Assembly (NCBI RefSeq): GCF_026319305.1
Contig: NZ_JAPDMV010000006.1
Span: 23,185 to 87,184, forward strand
Length of the DNA stretch: 64,000 bases
Reading direction: 5' to 3'
Origin: Methylophaga sp. OBS4
GTDB taxonomy: Bacteria; Pseudomonadota; Gammaproteobacteria; Nitrosococcales; Methylophagaceae
Shown in pieces: positions 14,907 to 23,651 of this stretch (within the stretch, counting starts at the first letter, position 1; each line of letters opens with the position of its first letter). A program made the translations under genes and the position numbers. The notes beneath the pieces are model-generated. The model was not told the origin of the DNA, did not search any database, and saw only the letters and a program-made list of their open reading frames with translations.

Positions 14907-15247
14907 GTTACGTTGATTTATCACTAGTTAAATCGCAGGCCGCTATCTATCACGATGCTGATGATGTTTGGATACAAGGGAAAATTGACTCGGCCGAAGC
15001 TGAGGCTGCTAGCTATATGAACCGTCCGCGCATTAGTGATCACCAGTCTGTACCGTGGATTGTTAGTAACATCGATGTGGATTCGGGTTCCAGTGAAACG
15101 CTGAACACGGTCCCGGCCACAGTGGTGCAGGCCATTATCATGGTTGTGTTGGATGGAATCAGTGATAGAGAAAAAGGCGGATCATTGGCAGATAACCCCG
15201 GTGCAATGAGCCTGTTGTTCCAGCATCGGATCGGGCTGGGCGTCTGA
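14903..15247 (+). CDS. Head-tail connector, gp6-like, 114 aa
   Basis: MSYVDLSLVKSQAAIYHDAD followed by IDSAEAEAASYMNRP is the usual start of phage gp6-like connectors, and the end (VQAIIMVVLDGISDREKGG and onward) matches too. These small helical proteins dock on the portal. It overlaps the methyltransferase by 4 bases and the next gene by 1, so the morphogenesis order resumes here. Confidence 0.88.
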   Translation: MSYVDLSLVKSQAAIYHDADDVWIQGKIDSAEAEAASYMNRPRISDHQSVPWIVSNIDVDSGSSETLNTVPATVVQAIIMVVLDGISDREKGGSLADNPGAMSLLFQHRIGLGV

Positions 15248-15609
15248 TGTATCAAGTCAAGGCAGGCAAGTATCGGCACCGCATTGCGATCGAAGAACCA
15301 GTTGCATCAATAGACGGTGAAGGACGCCGAACGACAACTTGGCAGACTGTCTCGCTGGATAGCGATACGCCGCTGGACGGTGTGCCGGCAGAAGTGTTGC
15401 TCGGCCCCGGGCGAGAAAGTATCGAGTCAGGCAGTAAGCAAGCCAGCATCGATGCCCGTATCAATTTCCGCTGGTTTGACGGGTTAACGCAAAAAATGCG
15501 GATCCGGGTCGACGGACGAATCTACAACATTGAAAGCATTGAAGCAGATACCACGGGCCGAATAGAGTGGCGCACCAAGTGCGTTGCAGGCATGAATGAG
15601 GGTGACTGA
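15247..15609 (+). CDS. Head-tail joining protein (phage_H_T_join), 120 aa
   Basis: Beta-rich small protein starting YQVKAGKYRHRIAIEEPVAS with GRRTTTWQTV, then VLLGPGRESIESGSKQASID, and RIYNIESIEADTTGRIEW. This is the standard SPP1 gp16-like adaptor pattern. Follows the gp6-like connector with a one-base overlap and precedes the gp10-like gene the same way. Confidence 0.9.
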   Translation: MYQVKAGKYRHRIAIEEPVASIDGEGRRTTTWQTVSLDSDTPLDGVPAEVLLGPGRESIESGSKQASIDARINFRWFDGLTQKMRIRVDGRIYNIESIEADTTGRIEWRTKCVAGMNEGD

Positions 15610-16136
15610 TGGACGTACAGTTTGAGTTGCTTGGTGCTGAGCAGATCAACGCAAAGCTCAAAGCGGTGACCGAAGATATTCGCTACAAGTCGGGGCGTGC
15701 GGCTCTGCGTAAGGCAGCCAACATCATCCGTGATGCTGCTATCTCCAATGCTCAGAAAATTGACGATCCGATGACGGCCGATAACATCGCGGCAAATATC
15801 GCCACTCGATGGGACGGCAAGCGGTTCAAACAGACCGGCAATCTCGGTTTCAGAATCGGCGTCCGTGGTGGTGCTCGTGCCTATGGAGACACACGCGAAA
15901 ACCGTCGTAAGCGTCGTGTCGGTGAAATGTATTCAACTGGCGGCAGCTCAAACAACCCCGGTGGTGATACCTGGCACTGGCGTCTGGTCGAGTTCGGCAC
16001 CAGTCGCTCACGGGCACAACCCTTTATGCGTCCCGCGCTCAGCCGCAATGTGGGTGCAGCCCAGGCCGAGTTCATCAAGCAATACGGCAAAGGGCTGGAT
16101 AGAGCCATCAAGCGCGCAGCGAAGGCAGGCAAATGA
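15609..16136 (+). CDS. HK97 gp10-like tail component, 175 aa
   Basis: Starts MDVQFELLGAEQINAKLKAV, has LRKAANIIRDAAISNA (about 34-50), and a late WHWRLVEFGTSRSRAQPFMRPAL block. These are the marks of the HK97-gp10 family, which completes the neck or tail terminus. A basic stretch TRENRRKRRVG lies in the middle. Overlaps neighbours on both sides. Confidence 0.92.
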   Translation: MDVQFELLGAEQINAKLKAVTEDIRYKSGRAALRKAANIIRDAAISNAQKIDDPMTADNIAANIATRWDGKRFKQTGNLGFRIGVRGGARAYGDTRENRRKRRVGEMYSTGGSSNNPGGDTWHWRLVEFGTSRSRAQPFMRPALSRNVGAAQAEFIKQYGKGLDRAIKRAAKAGK

Positions 16137-16486
16137 CGCCACCGGTTTTTCAGACATGCATGGCCAGCACAGCGGTCACGGACATTATCGGTGACAGGCT
16201 GTATCAGGACGAAGCCGAGCAAGGCGTTAATGCCCCGTTTGTTGTGTGGCAGATGATAGGGGGAACCCCCGAGAACTACATTAATCAATTGCCCGATCTC
16301 GACAGCTACAACATCCAGTTCGATTGCTACGCCAAAGATCAGTACACGGTCGAGACGCTGGCTAAGTCCTTGCGAGACGCCGTCGAACCCGCTGCAAATA
16401 TTGTTGCCTGGCGCGGTACCGGCAGAGAGCAGGGCACACGGTTATATCGTTATTCTTTTGATGTTGAGTGGATGGTGCCGAGATGA
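16133..16486 (+). CDS. DUF3168 tail completion protein, 117 aa
   Basis: Short protein with DIIGDRLYQDEAEQGVNAPF, then VWQMIGGTPENYINQL and IQFDCYAKDQYTVETLA, ending RLYRYSFDVEWMVPR. This is the DUF3168/gp17-like pattern of tail terminators that cap the tube at the neck. The stop overlaps the next start (ATGA). Confidence 0.88.
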   Translation: MTPPVFQTCMASTAVTDIIGDRLYQDEAEQGVNAPFVVWQMIGGTPENYINQLPDLDSYNIQFDCYAKDQYTVETLAKSLRDAVEPAANIVAWRGTGREQGTRLYRYSFDVEWMVPR

Positions 16487-16605
16487 TTCTAATTATATTG
16501 GCAATGCTTGTTGCACTGCTGGTTATCAGTTCATTCACATACATTGTGATTGGCCTTATTGAAAGCATTGAAAGATTTTGCTTAATGAATCAACAAGACA
16601 ACTGA
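16483..16605 (+). CDS. Tiny membrane protein, 40 aa
   Basis: MILIILAMLVALLVISSFTY is a single membrane helix followed by a short charged tail (ESIERFC). ATG 16483 overlaps the stop of the DUF3168 gene. A terminator follows within 25 bases, so it is the last gene of that unit. Function unknown. Confidence 0.5.
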   Translation: MILIILAMLVALLVISSFTYIVIGLIESIERFCLMNQQDN

Positions 16606-16629
16606 GCACTAATAAAAATTGAGTTTAAG

Positions 16630-16656
16630 AAGCCCGCCACTGTGCGGGCTTTTTTG
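16630..16656 (+). terminator. Rho-independent terminator before the tail tube gene
   Basis: Arms AGCCCGC (16631-16637) and GCGGGCT (16644-16650) with a six-base loop and a T run. Separates connector genes from the tail tube gene. Confidence 0.85.
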
Positions 16657-16748
16657 TTTAAGCCGCCCTAATCACTGTCGGGAGACAGAGAAGCGGGCGC
16701 ACCCGATTTCTTTCATGCCGTGAGGCATTACGTTCGGAGGCAATACCA

Positions 16749-17231
16749 ATGGCAGTAGTAAGTAAAGGCATGCATGTCTACATGATGGATCCGGCCGATA
16801 ATTCGGTTGTCGTAGTTGAGTGTGCGACAAACGTTACGCCCGGCACTTCTCCTAAAGAGCAGGTAGAAACAACCTGTCTCGAAGATACAGAGCGTGATTA
16901 TAAGCCGGGCATGAGAACACCCGGTCAGGGCAGTATCACGATCAATGTTGACCCAAGCAAAGACAGTCACGTGCGAATGCATGAGCTGTATGAGGATGAC
17001 ACAGTAGATAACACCAAGTGGGCAATTGGCTGGCCTGATGGTTCTGCCGCTCCTACAGTTGACTCCAATGGTGACTGGGTCTTTCCGACTACAAGAACAT
17101 ATTTTTCCTGGAACGCCTATATCGCAGACTTCCCGTTTGTGTTTGAGCTGAATGCGGTGCAAAGCACACAGGTCACAACACAGCGCAAGAAAAACACCAG
17201 CGATAGTGGCTGGCATAGAAAGGCTAGTTAA
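16749..17231 (+). CDS. Major tail tube protein, 160 aa
   Basis: MAVVSKGMHVYMMDPADNSV and the later CLEDTERDYKPGMRTPGQGS fit tail tube proteins of the lambda gpV/HK97 gp6-tube type, which stack as hexamers. It sits between neck genes and the frameshifted chaperone pair, the usual place. ATG 16749 follows GGAGG. The overlap with the next gene is 1 base. Confidence 0.85.
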   Translation: MAVVSKGMHVYMMDPADNSVVVVECATNVTPGTSPKEQVETTCLEDTERDYKPGMRTPGQGSITINVDPSKDSHVRMHELYEDDTVDNTKWAIGWPDGSAAPTVDSNGDWVFPTTRTYFSWNAYIADFPFVFELNAVQSTQVTTQRKKNTSDSGWHRKAS

Positions 17232-17668
17232 TGACAACAAAACTTGATGCGAGTCAGCTGCTCAATGCTGACAATTTCACCGGGCCACCGGTGAAGAAGA
17301 CCGTGAAATGGAAACAGGATGGCGAGGAACTGGAGGCTGAGGTCTTCGTCCGTAAGCTGCCCTATCAGGCTGCAGTGGATGACTCGGCTGCTATGAATAT
17401 GGATGAACGGTTGTCGCGTCAGGTGGCGTTGTGTGTTTGTGATGAAAACGGTCAGCCAGTATTCACGGCTGGCGATATCACCGGTGCGGCAGATCCCGAA
17501 CGCGGGCCGATGCGCCGCGAACTATTCATTGCGCTGGTCAACGTGGTGGGCGAGGTCAACCATTACGCGGGAAAGACGAAGCGCCGTCGGAGCTCGACGA
17601 GGTCTGGCACGAGCTCGTCCTCTGCGGCATCGGCGGCCAGACCATCGCGGAAGCGAAGCAGAAAATAA
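17231..17668 (+). CDS. Tail assembly chaperone, G-like, 145 aa
   Basis: Residues 1-110 form the lambda gpG-type chaperone (MTTKLDASQLLNADNFTGPP, then VFVRKLPYQAAVDDSAAMN). After the slip site the unshifted frame becomes a low-complexity Arg/Ser tail of about 30 residues. The gene holds G_GGA_AAG at 17569-17575, the same heptamer lambda uses for its gpG-gpT frameshift. Both products coat the tape measure during tail building. Confidence 0.92.
   Translation: MTTKLDASQLLNADNFTGPPVKKTVKWKQDGEELEAEVFVRKLPYQAAVDDSAAMNMDERLSRQVALCVCDENGQPVFTAGDITGAADPERGPMRRELFIALVNVVGEVNHYAGKTKRRRSSTRSGTSSSSAASAARPSRKRSRK
17569..17575 (+). promoter_or_regulatory. Programmed -1 frameshift site G_GGA_AAG
   Basis: GGGAAAG lies in the right phase relative to the frame from 17231. 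A -1 slip opens a frame of about 100 codons to the stop at 17881-17883. Identical to the lambda G/T heptamer. Confidence 0.92.
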
Positions 17669-17883
17669 GCATCCCGGAGTTCTTTGCCTGGCTGAATTAC
17701 CGCAATCAACACGGCCCTTTAAACCCGATGATGCGAATGGACATGGCCATCGGCAATTTCATGGCTGCGTTTGTCAATCGTCATCGCCCGGCTGATCAGG
17801 ACGTGAAATATCCCTGGGACGTAATGCCGTATCTGAAAGAACCTGAATGGACGCTTGAGCAGCTGCAGGAGATGTGGGACTGA
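17575..17883 (+). CDS. Tail assembly chaperone T domain (expressed as GT fusion)
   Basis: In the -1 frame after the slip, about 102 codons read DEAPSELDEVWHELVLCGIG, then QTIAEAKQKISIPEFFAWLN and YPWDVMPYLKEPEW. No convincing start of its own exists upstream of the conserved part, so it is made as the GT fusion. The T part binds tail tube subunits in lambda. Its TGA overlaps the ATG of the tape measure gene. Confidence 0.9.
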   Translation, partial: DEAPSELDEVWHELVLCGIGGQTIAEAKQKISIPEFFAWLNYRNQHGPLNPMMRMDMAIGNFMAAFVNRHRPADQDVKYPWDVMPYLKEPEWTLEQLQEMWD

Positions 17884-19670
17884 TGTCGACAAAACTGGGC
17901 ACATTAACACTGGATCTGGTCGCCAAGATCGGCGGCTTTACCGGCCCGCTTGAGGAAGCGCGGGGCAAGGTAAAGAAAAACACCGACCAGATGCTGAAAG
18001 ACGCCAAGAAGTTCGGCAAGGCATTTGGTCTGGCGCTGGGCGCGGGGATCACCGCAGGCGGTGCCGCACTGATCAAGTACACGGCTGACGGGCTGAAGGC
18101 AGTGGATTCGCAGGCCAAGCTGGCGCGGTCGCTTGACACCACGTATGACTCCATCACTGCGCTGAATATGGCGTTTGGTGATGCGGGGATTGACGGTTAT
18201 GAAGCCTCACTCAACAGGCTGAACCGCAGACTTGGTGCGGCAGCGCTGGGTCGTGGCTCAGCGGTTAAAGCCGTTGAAGAACTGAACCTGAACCTGACGG
18301 AGCTGGCCAACCTGCCGGCCGATGAGCGTCTCGCGGTCATCGCAGACAGGATCCAGGCGGTGTCACGCAACTCAGCAGAGGCCGCCCGCTATGCCCAGGA
18401 CTTAGGGTTTGAGCAAAAAGAAGCCGCTCAGTTCTTTATTAAGGGCGGCGATGCGATCAGGCAATACGCTAAAGATGTCAAAGAGCTGGGCTTGTCGCTG
18501 AGTGACTTCGAAGCCAGCCAGGTAGAAAAAGCCAATGAAGCGCTGGGCATCTTCGGCGATATCGTCGATAGCGTTAAGCAGCGACTGGCTGCACAAGCCG
18601 CCCCTTATCTGGAATATATCGGCAAACAGATTGAAGAAAACGTCCGAGAAATGGGTGGCTTCGACAAGGTTGCTGAAACAACGTTTGACAATATGATCAA
18701 AGGCGCGGCGTTTGTCGTTGATGCGGTCGACGGTATTAAGCGCGTCTTTATCATTGCGGGCAATGCAATGGTGGCAACATTTGCGGGTGCGCTGCAGGTG
18801 CTTGCAGGCAGCGCCGCCAGGGTGCTTGAAATTCTGGACAAGATACCGACTGTGCGCCTGGCTGTGGATGCCGAAGATATTCGGGCAATGCGTGAGTTTC
18901 AACAGCTTCAGGCCAATGTGGCCGCTCAGGGCATTGAGGCAATCAATGAAAATCTGACCGCCCCGCTTGGCGGTGATCGGCTGAGAAACCTGGCCGATAA
19001 AATGAAACAGGATATGGCAGCGGCAAGGGCCGAGTTTGAAGCCACGCAGAACAAAGAAAAGACGTTCAGAACGGATTCCGTTGATCTCACCAAAGAGCAA
19101 ACAAAAGCCCAGGATGAGTACCTGAAAAAGCTCCAGCAAACACAGGAGTTTGTAAACTCCGGACAGTTGTCCGGACTGGACTTCCAGTTTGAACAGTACG
19201 TGAATCTGGCGAAATCGGATGTGGTCTCCGGTAGCCAGTTCCTGGATGACCGTATCAGCACACTGAAAGAGATTGTGCAGGATCAGATCAACTCAGGGCT
19301 GAACCCCGATTCAATTGCTGTTCGGCAGTCCATCATTCAGCAGTTGGAGCGGGGGCAATTGCCGACAGCCAGCGGGCAGGGCGACCCGAATAACCCTGTG
19401 TCAATGTTCAAGGACTACTTCCAGCAGGCGAAGGAGCTCGCCGAGCAGGGCAGGGATTACCTGAAGACCATAGACGAAAGCACCCGCAGCATGGCCGAGG
19501 TGATCAAGCAGGAGCTGCCCAATATCGGCGAGCTGACGCTGAAGCTGGATGATGGCAACGGCAATGTCGTCGAAGCGCAGGTTCAGGCCAATAGCGAGCA
19601 GATCAGTAACCTGCAGGACTTTTTGAACAACTTCGTTAACGACGAGGCCCGCGCCGCGGCCGGCAATTAA
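17883..19670 (+). CDS. Tail tape measure protein, 595 aa
   Basis: Start at ATG 17883; a GTG 9 bases earlier would add 3 residues. MSTKLGTLTLDLVAKIGGFT is the usual N-terminus. A membrane-like stretch FGLALGAGITAGGAALI lies near residues 45-61 and another near 285-310. The rest is helical with long coiled-coil stretches. At 0.15 nm per residue it would set a tail of roughly 90 nm, short for a siphovirus. It is the template of the tube and is ejected into the host envelope. Confidence 0.9.
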   Translation: MSTKLGTLTLDLVAKIGGFTGPLEEARGKVKKNTDQMLKDAKKFGKAFGLALGAGITAGGAALIKYTADGLKAVDSQAKLARSLDTTYDSITALNMAFGDAGIDGYEASLNRLNRRLGAAALGRGSAVKAVEELNLNLTELANLPADERLAVIADRIQAVSRNSAEAARYAQDLGFEQKEAAQFFIKGGDAIRQYAKDVKELGLSLSDFEASQVEKANEALGIFGDIVDSVKQRLAAQAAPYLEYIGKQIEENVREMGGFDKVAETTFDNMIKGAAFVVDAVDGIKRVFIIAGNAMVATFAGALQVLAGSAARVLEILDKIPTVRLAVDAEDIRAMREFQQLQANVAAQGIEAINENLTAPLGGDRLRNLADKMKQDMAAARAEFEATQNKEKTFRTDSVDLTKEQTKAQDEYLKKLQQTQEFVNSGQLSGLDFQFEQYVNLAKSDVVSGSQFLDDRISTLKEIVQDQINSGLNPDSIAVRQSIIQQLERGQLPTASGQGDPNNPVSMFKDYFQQAKELAEQGRDYLKTIDESTRSMAEVIKQELPNIGELTLKLDDGNGNVVEAQVQANSEQISNLQDFLNNFVNDEARAAAGN

Positions 19671-19676
19671 ACCCAG

Positions 19677-19717
19677 GGCGCAGCAAGCCACTTAACCGTG
19701 GAGAGTCGCTTGCGCCT
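19677..19717 (+). other. Hairpin between tape measure and tail protein genes
   Basis: GGCGCA and GCAAGC on the left pair with CGCTTGCGCC on the right around a 19-base loop, with one bulge. No T run follows, so processing or translational control of the downstream gene is more likely than termination. Confidence 0.4.
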
Positions 19718-19735
19718 TGCATTTGAGGAAAACAC

Positions 19736-20368
19736 ATGTCACGCGATGCATCACTGGACAACCTGAGTTATAAATTTTACATAGACTCAGCGCTGACCAC
19801 GCCGTTTAGTAATCTGTACCAGCTCACTCACAACATTAATTTCAGTGATAACCCTCAGGACTTTACGCTCTATCTGGGCAGCACGGTATCCAATCGGCAG
19901 CTACAGGCGAACAGTGATCCCGGGGTGGACAATATCACGCTTACACCGGTTGAGCAGCTGGCCGAGTGGGAGGCGGGTACAGCCTACTCGGCTGGCGATA
20001 CGGTGGAGCCCACCGTGCAAAACGGGTTTCGCTATGTATGCACCACGGGTGGCACGTCTGGCTCGTCAGAACCTACATGGCCAACATCCGGGATAGGCTC
20101 CACGGTAAATGATAACGGCGTGGTGTGGGAGTTAACATCCGAAACCCATGAGCCGACAGAAATGACGCTGGCATTGAGTGAGTCTGATCTGGACGGCAAT
20201 ACGCCGGGCGCCGCCTTGTCGCTTGGTGCCACGATTAACAGTGGTACCGCCAATGCAGTTGAGGTGTGGATCCGCATAGAGAACGCGGTAGACATCATCA
20301 GCAACAATGCCGGTAACCCGGAGCTGGCATTTCAGTTCAACGAAATCATCGAATCAGCAACGAGCTAA
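19736..20368 (+). CDS. Tail-tip associated protein with carbohydrate-binding-like domain, 210 aa
   Basis: ATG 19736 follows TTTGAGGAA. The middle (about residues 80-135) has WEAGTAYSAGDTVEP, then NGFRYVCTTGGTSGSSEPTW. This CBM5/12-like beta module is frequent in phage tail and baseplate proteins. Flanking parts are beta-rich without a known family. The position after the tape measure suggests distal tail. Confidence 0.6.
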   Translation: MSRDASLDNLSYKFYIDSALTTPFSNLYQLTHNINFSDNPQDFTLYLGSTVSNRQLQANSDPGVDNITLTPVEQLAEWEAGTAYSAGDTVEPTVQNGFRYVCTTGGTSGSSEPTWPTSGIGSTVNDNGVVWELTSETHEPTEMTLALSESDLDGNTPGAALSLGATINSGTANAVEVWIRIENAVDIISNNAGNPELAFQFNEIIESATS

Positions 20369-20371
20369 GTC

Positions 20372-22435
20372 ATGCTAATTAATGGCGCCGGCATTAATGG
20401 CGAGGCCATCAATGGCCCGGGGCATATCCCTACCAGCGGGCCGATTGTGGCCAGCGGCATTGCGGTCGAGTTCGAGCAGTCTGTTGTTGCTGTTGCGGCG
20501 GGCACCGCTGTCGAGGTTGAGCAAAGCGTTGGGGCCGTCGCTTCGGGCACGGCTGTCGAGTTTGAGCAGCTTGTCGGCATTCTCGCCAGTGGCATTGCGG
20601 TCGAGTTCGAGCAGTCTGTGGTGTTTTCTGCCGTTGGCAGTGGCATCGCTGTCGAGTTCGAGCAGGTTGTCCAGGCGGTGGCCGCAGGCATTGCGGTCGA
20701 GTTTGAGCAGCGGGTGCGTGATACTAATGCCAGCGCATCGCACCTGGATCTTTTTGGCTGGGATGCCCGCATCACTATCAATGGCAAGTTGGTGCCGCTG
20801 TGTGAGATCGGGGGTGAAATAACGGTTACACGCAACGAAAACGCGTCGGCGCTGGCGCAAGTGACGCTGGTCAACAAAACCGGTCAGCAGGATTTTGATG
20901 CCTGGCACGGCAAGCAGATCCTCATCGATGCGGATACCGACACCGGCACGCGCCGGATATTCACCGGCACGATTGATTATCCACGCACAGATCTGGTGAA
21001 TAAAACAATCCGGCTTGATTGCATTGACCGCCGCGAGGAAAGGGTCAATGCCCAACTGTCCAGCCAGGTGAAGTTTGTGGGCTTTTGGTCCCCTGACATC
21101 TTCGAAACACCAGAAGACACGGCCGAGGAGTTGCGGCAGCGACTGGAGACAACACCGCACGCGCTGGACTTTGACAGCTACGGCCAGCATCGTGTCACCA
21201 GCCTGCTGGCGAAATCGACACCGGATTTTACGCTGGAGCGTTGCGATATCTCCAACGACATACCGGTATTGAATTTATCCACCCGGTCCAGGCTGGTTAA
21301 TCGCGTGCGCATGGAATTCGAGGCGCGATGGACCCGTCTGCGGCACCGGGAGAAAAGCTTCAAAATTGAAGCCCCCGCCTTCTGTGACTATATGACAGTG
21401 CAGGGGCTTGATTACTTGCGCATTGATAGCGTGTATCAGACGCTGGATTCTTTTCCGTGGGCCGTCAAACCGAGCACGATTGATTTTACCTATCTGCCTG
21501 ATGCGGGCGTTTACAACTGTGGCAATGGGAAATTTATCTGGACGCCGCCGCGTGGATTCGGCAGCGTCAAGGTGGTGCGTGATCAGAATGGCGATATTGT
21601 TTATGACGCTAGCGGCAATCCGGTTTATGAACCAGTGGCGGGTTCCAGCGCGGCACCCATATTCTGCCTGTCGGCAAACTGGACGGCAGCGAAACGCTGG
21701 GCACAGGATATCAGTGAAAGCATCACCGTCACACTGAACGCCCCACAGTCGATCGGCCAGTATGGTGCTATCGAGCGGACTAACCGCTACGGCTATGACG
21801 TAGAGTATGACACGCAGGATTATGAGAGCAACGAGACATACCAGTCGCCAAGCGGGTTTATCTCTGCCGGCAACGGCGACTATTACCTGGACAAAAGCGG
21901 CAGCGCAGTAGACTACAAGAAGGCGCTGCAAACAGGGTTTTCAATCTGTGAGGCAACGATTGTCAAGTCGCACCGCGAGAATACGGTGGCGTTCAGGTCA
22001 CGCAACTTCTGGCCGGATGTTGAGCTATATCACACAGTAGCGATCAACACCGATACGATCACTTGCCGGGGCAAGGTCAAGCAAATCGTCCATAAGCTGA
22101 ACACGAAGAGCAAGCGGGCGACCACGAATGTAGTGCTGGCGTTGTCACGCGCGCAAGGTGGTCAGTCTCAGGACAGCCTGTCGTTCCCCATACTGGACGC
22201 ACCACTGGTCGGCAACCCCGGATCGAATGTGACGTACAAGCTGTATCAGGGGCAAGGCGGCGGATCTGGTGGTGGGCTGCTCGGGCAGGGCACCAGTTAT
22301 GCCACACCTCCGGTAAAAAACAGCACGCTGAAAGCGCCGGACATCGATGAAATGAGCCGTAAGCAACAGAAAACATCTGACAGCTATAGCTACAACGTGG
22401 TGCTGCAAAATGATCCATTGGATGTGAACTTCTGA
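20372..22435 (+). CDS. Distal tail hub protein with N-terminal AVEFEQ repeats, 687 aa
   Basis: The N-terminus has an ING triplet motif (LINGAGINGEAINGPG), then six ~15-residue repeats centred on GIAVEFEQ (about residues 27-114). The rest (from HLDLFGWDARITING) is a beta-rich hub-like region, with RIFTGTIDYPRTDLVNKTIR and a C-terminus rich in Gly. It replaces the usual lambda J/L slot, so it may be the tail hub or fibre-bearing protein. I cannot name the family. The repeat block is coded by near-identical 45-bp units. Confidence 0.65.
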   Translation: MLINGAGINGEAINGPGHIPTSGPIVASGIAVEFEQSVVAVAAGTAVEVEQSVGAVASGTAVEFEQLVGILASGIAVEFEQSVVFSAVGSGIAVEFEQVVQAVAAGIAVEFEQRVRDTNASASHLDLFGWDARITINGKLVPLCEIGGEITVTRNENASALAQVTLVNKTGQQDFDAWHGKQILIDADTDTGTRRIFTGTIDYPRTDLVNKTIRLDCIDRREERVNAQLSSQVKFVGFWSPDIFETPEDTAEELRQRLETTPHALDFDSYGQHRVTSLLAKSTPDFTLERCDISNDIPVLNLSTRSRLVNRVRMEFEARWTRLRHREKSFKIEAPAFCDYMTVQGLDYLRIDSVYQTLDSFPWAVKPSTIDFTYLPDAGVYNCGNGKFIWTPPRGFGSVKVVRDQNGDIVYDASGNPVYEPVAGSSAAPIFCLSANWTAAKRWAQDISESITVTLNAPQSIGQYGAIERTNRYGYDVEYDTQDYESNETYQSPSGFISAGNGDYYLDKSGSAVDYKKALQTGFSICEATIVKSHRENTVAFRSRNFWPDVELYHTVAINTDTITCRGKVKQIVHKLNTKSKRATTNVVLALSRAQGGQSQDSLSFPILDAPLVGNPGSNVTYKLYQGQGGGSGGGLLGQGTSYATPPVKNSTLKAPDIDEMSRKQQKTSDSYSYNVVLQNDPLDVNF
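20450..20716 (+). repeat. Six direct repeats coding the GIAVEFEQ units
   Basis: About 45-bp units share the core GGCATTGCGGTCGAGTTCGA and related spellings. They code GIAVEFEQ or GTAVE(F/V)EQ. One unit carries three extra residues. Copy number could vary between strains. Confidence 0.75.
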
Positions 22436-23565
22436 TGAGTACAGAATTTGCCGATAACATCCGCCGAATAGCCAGGGGCACCCGCCGAAAGGGCGCCCTA
22501 GGTGAATATCAGGAACGTGACCCCGTGCTTGGCGGCACAGTCACGCTGGTCACCAATGCCTACGCATTGGGAGGCGGCACAGGTGGTAGCGGAGAAACGC
22601 CTACCAGCAACGCGCCAAACTCGGAAACGCAGCAGCAGGAACAGGGCAATGATCAGCAAGCCCCCAATCCGGATGACCCCAACACATTCTACCGCGGCGG
22701 CAGCGGTACAGTCGGCAACCCCGACTCAGCAACGCAGCAGGGCAACTATGACATTGAAGACATCATAGATAAAACTGACGGGCCACAAGCCGCACCGAAT
22801 CCGGACGGCTCACTGCCAGATGGCTATGATTCATCAATCCGCTCAATGAACGGTGCCACCGACTGCAGCACGGGGCAATGCATTAACTTCCACACCGATG
22901 GCAATTTCCCGGCGCCGGAAGGCTGGGAGGATGCGGATACGCCTCCGGATGCTGAAGGTTATGAGAATTTTGATCCAGATTATTACTGGAGTTCGACATT
23001 CACGTCCGCCAACGGTTCTGTCATTGTTGTCGAGGAAGCAGCCGTTCCGGTTCTGTATGACTCTTTTATTGCAGCACTGACTGCAATGCCTGAGATCGAC
23101 GGCTTTTCTGTTTTTTCACCCCTTACAAAAATAAGTGACGTCAGGTGGCGGTTCCAGTGGTCAGCCTTCGATGAGGGGGTTGGAACGGGCGTGATAACAC
23201 AAAACCTCGACAGAAGTTCTTGCAGTGCTGTCGGTGTGCCTTCAGACGCCTGCATTGCAGCGGTGCCTAAAGCCAGCGAATGGCCAGAGGATGGATGCTA
23301 TGACCTAGCGCTGATAGACGGCCAGTTCACCACCAACCAATACGACAGCGAAGCCCCGGCAGGGGCAGGCGGCAGCAAAGTGGATTTCTGTTTCGGCGAT
23401 GGCCGCACCGGATCAGTAGAGGTCACCGCCAACGGCGGCACGATGATCTACGAGACCGTCGGCGGTGTTCCCACGGGGCGGGCCACCGTTTATGGGCAGG
23501 ATGGTACATATCAGGGGGCAGGCGATGCCACCGAGACATTCATGGACCAGCATCGGCCCAAATAA
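22435..23565 (+). CDS. Hypothetical tail protein, 376 aa
   Basis: A basic start (NIRRIARGTRRKGALGEYQ), then a low-complexity Gly/Gln/Asn/Pro linker (about residues 46-105), and a C-terminal Cys-containing beta-rich part (for instance CSAVGVPSDAC and EDGCYDLALIDGQFTTN). It follows the hub with a one-base overlap. The last part resembles nothing I can name; a tail spike or fibre-attachment role is inferred from position. Confidence 0.55.
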   Translation: MSTEFADNIRRIARGTRRKGALGEYQERDPVLGGTVTLVTNAYALGGGTGGSGETPTSNAPNSETQQQEQGNDQQAPNPDDPNTFYRGGSGTVGNPDSATQQGNYDIEDIIDKTDGPQAAPNPDGSLPDGYDSSIRSMNGATDCSTGQCINFHTDGNFPAPEGWEDADTPPDAEGYENFDPDYYWSSTFTSANGSVIVVEEAAVPVLYDSFIAALTAMPEIDGFSVFSPLTKISDVRWRFQWSAFDEGVGTGVITQNLDRSSCSAVGVPSDACIAAVPKASEWPEDGCYDLALIDGQFTTNQYDSEAPAGAGGSKVDFCFGDGRTGSVEVTANGGTMIYETVGGVPTGRATVYGQDGTYQGAGDATETFMDQHRPK

Positions 23566-23651
23566 ATAGTTATCCCTGATAACTGTCATCCCGATCTTTA
23601 TTAATTTGCCATCCCGAGCGCAGCCGAGGGATCTAAGCACCAGAGGTCACC
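23566..23651. repeat. Intergenic REP-like fragment
   Basis: The gap holds CATCCCGAGCGCAGCCGAGG followed by GATCT (23609-23634), with a shorter partial match TGTCATCCCGATCT at 23586-23599. The first motif is similar to a short repeat widespread in Gram-negative genomes, as far as I remember. No gene fits here. Confidence 0.45.

Noticed and set aside
14172..14924. Minus-strand open frame opposite the methyltransferase
   Set aside because: No domain and no ribosome site; the plus-strand methyltransferase motifs are clear.
18402..19139. Minus-strand open frame of 245 codons opposite the tape measure
   Set aside because: No recognisable motif; the tape measure on the plus strand is well supported.
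20375..21190. Minus-strand open frame of 271 codons opposite the tail hub gene
   Set aside because: It mirrors the GIAVEFEQ repeats, which lack stops in the opposite strand by composition; the plus frame has clear protein structure.
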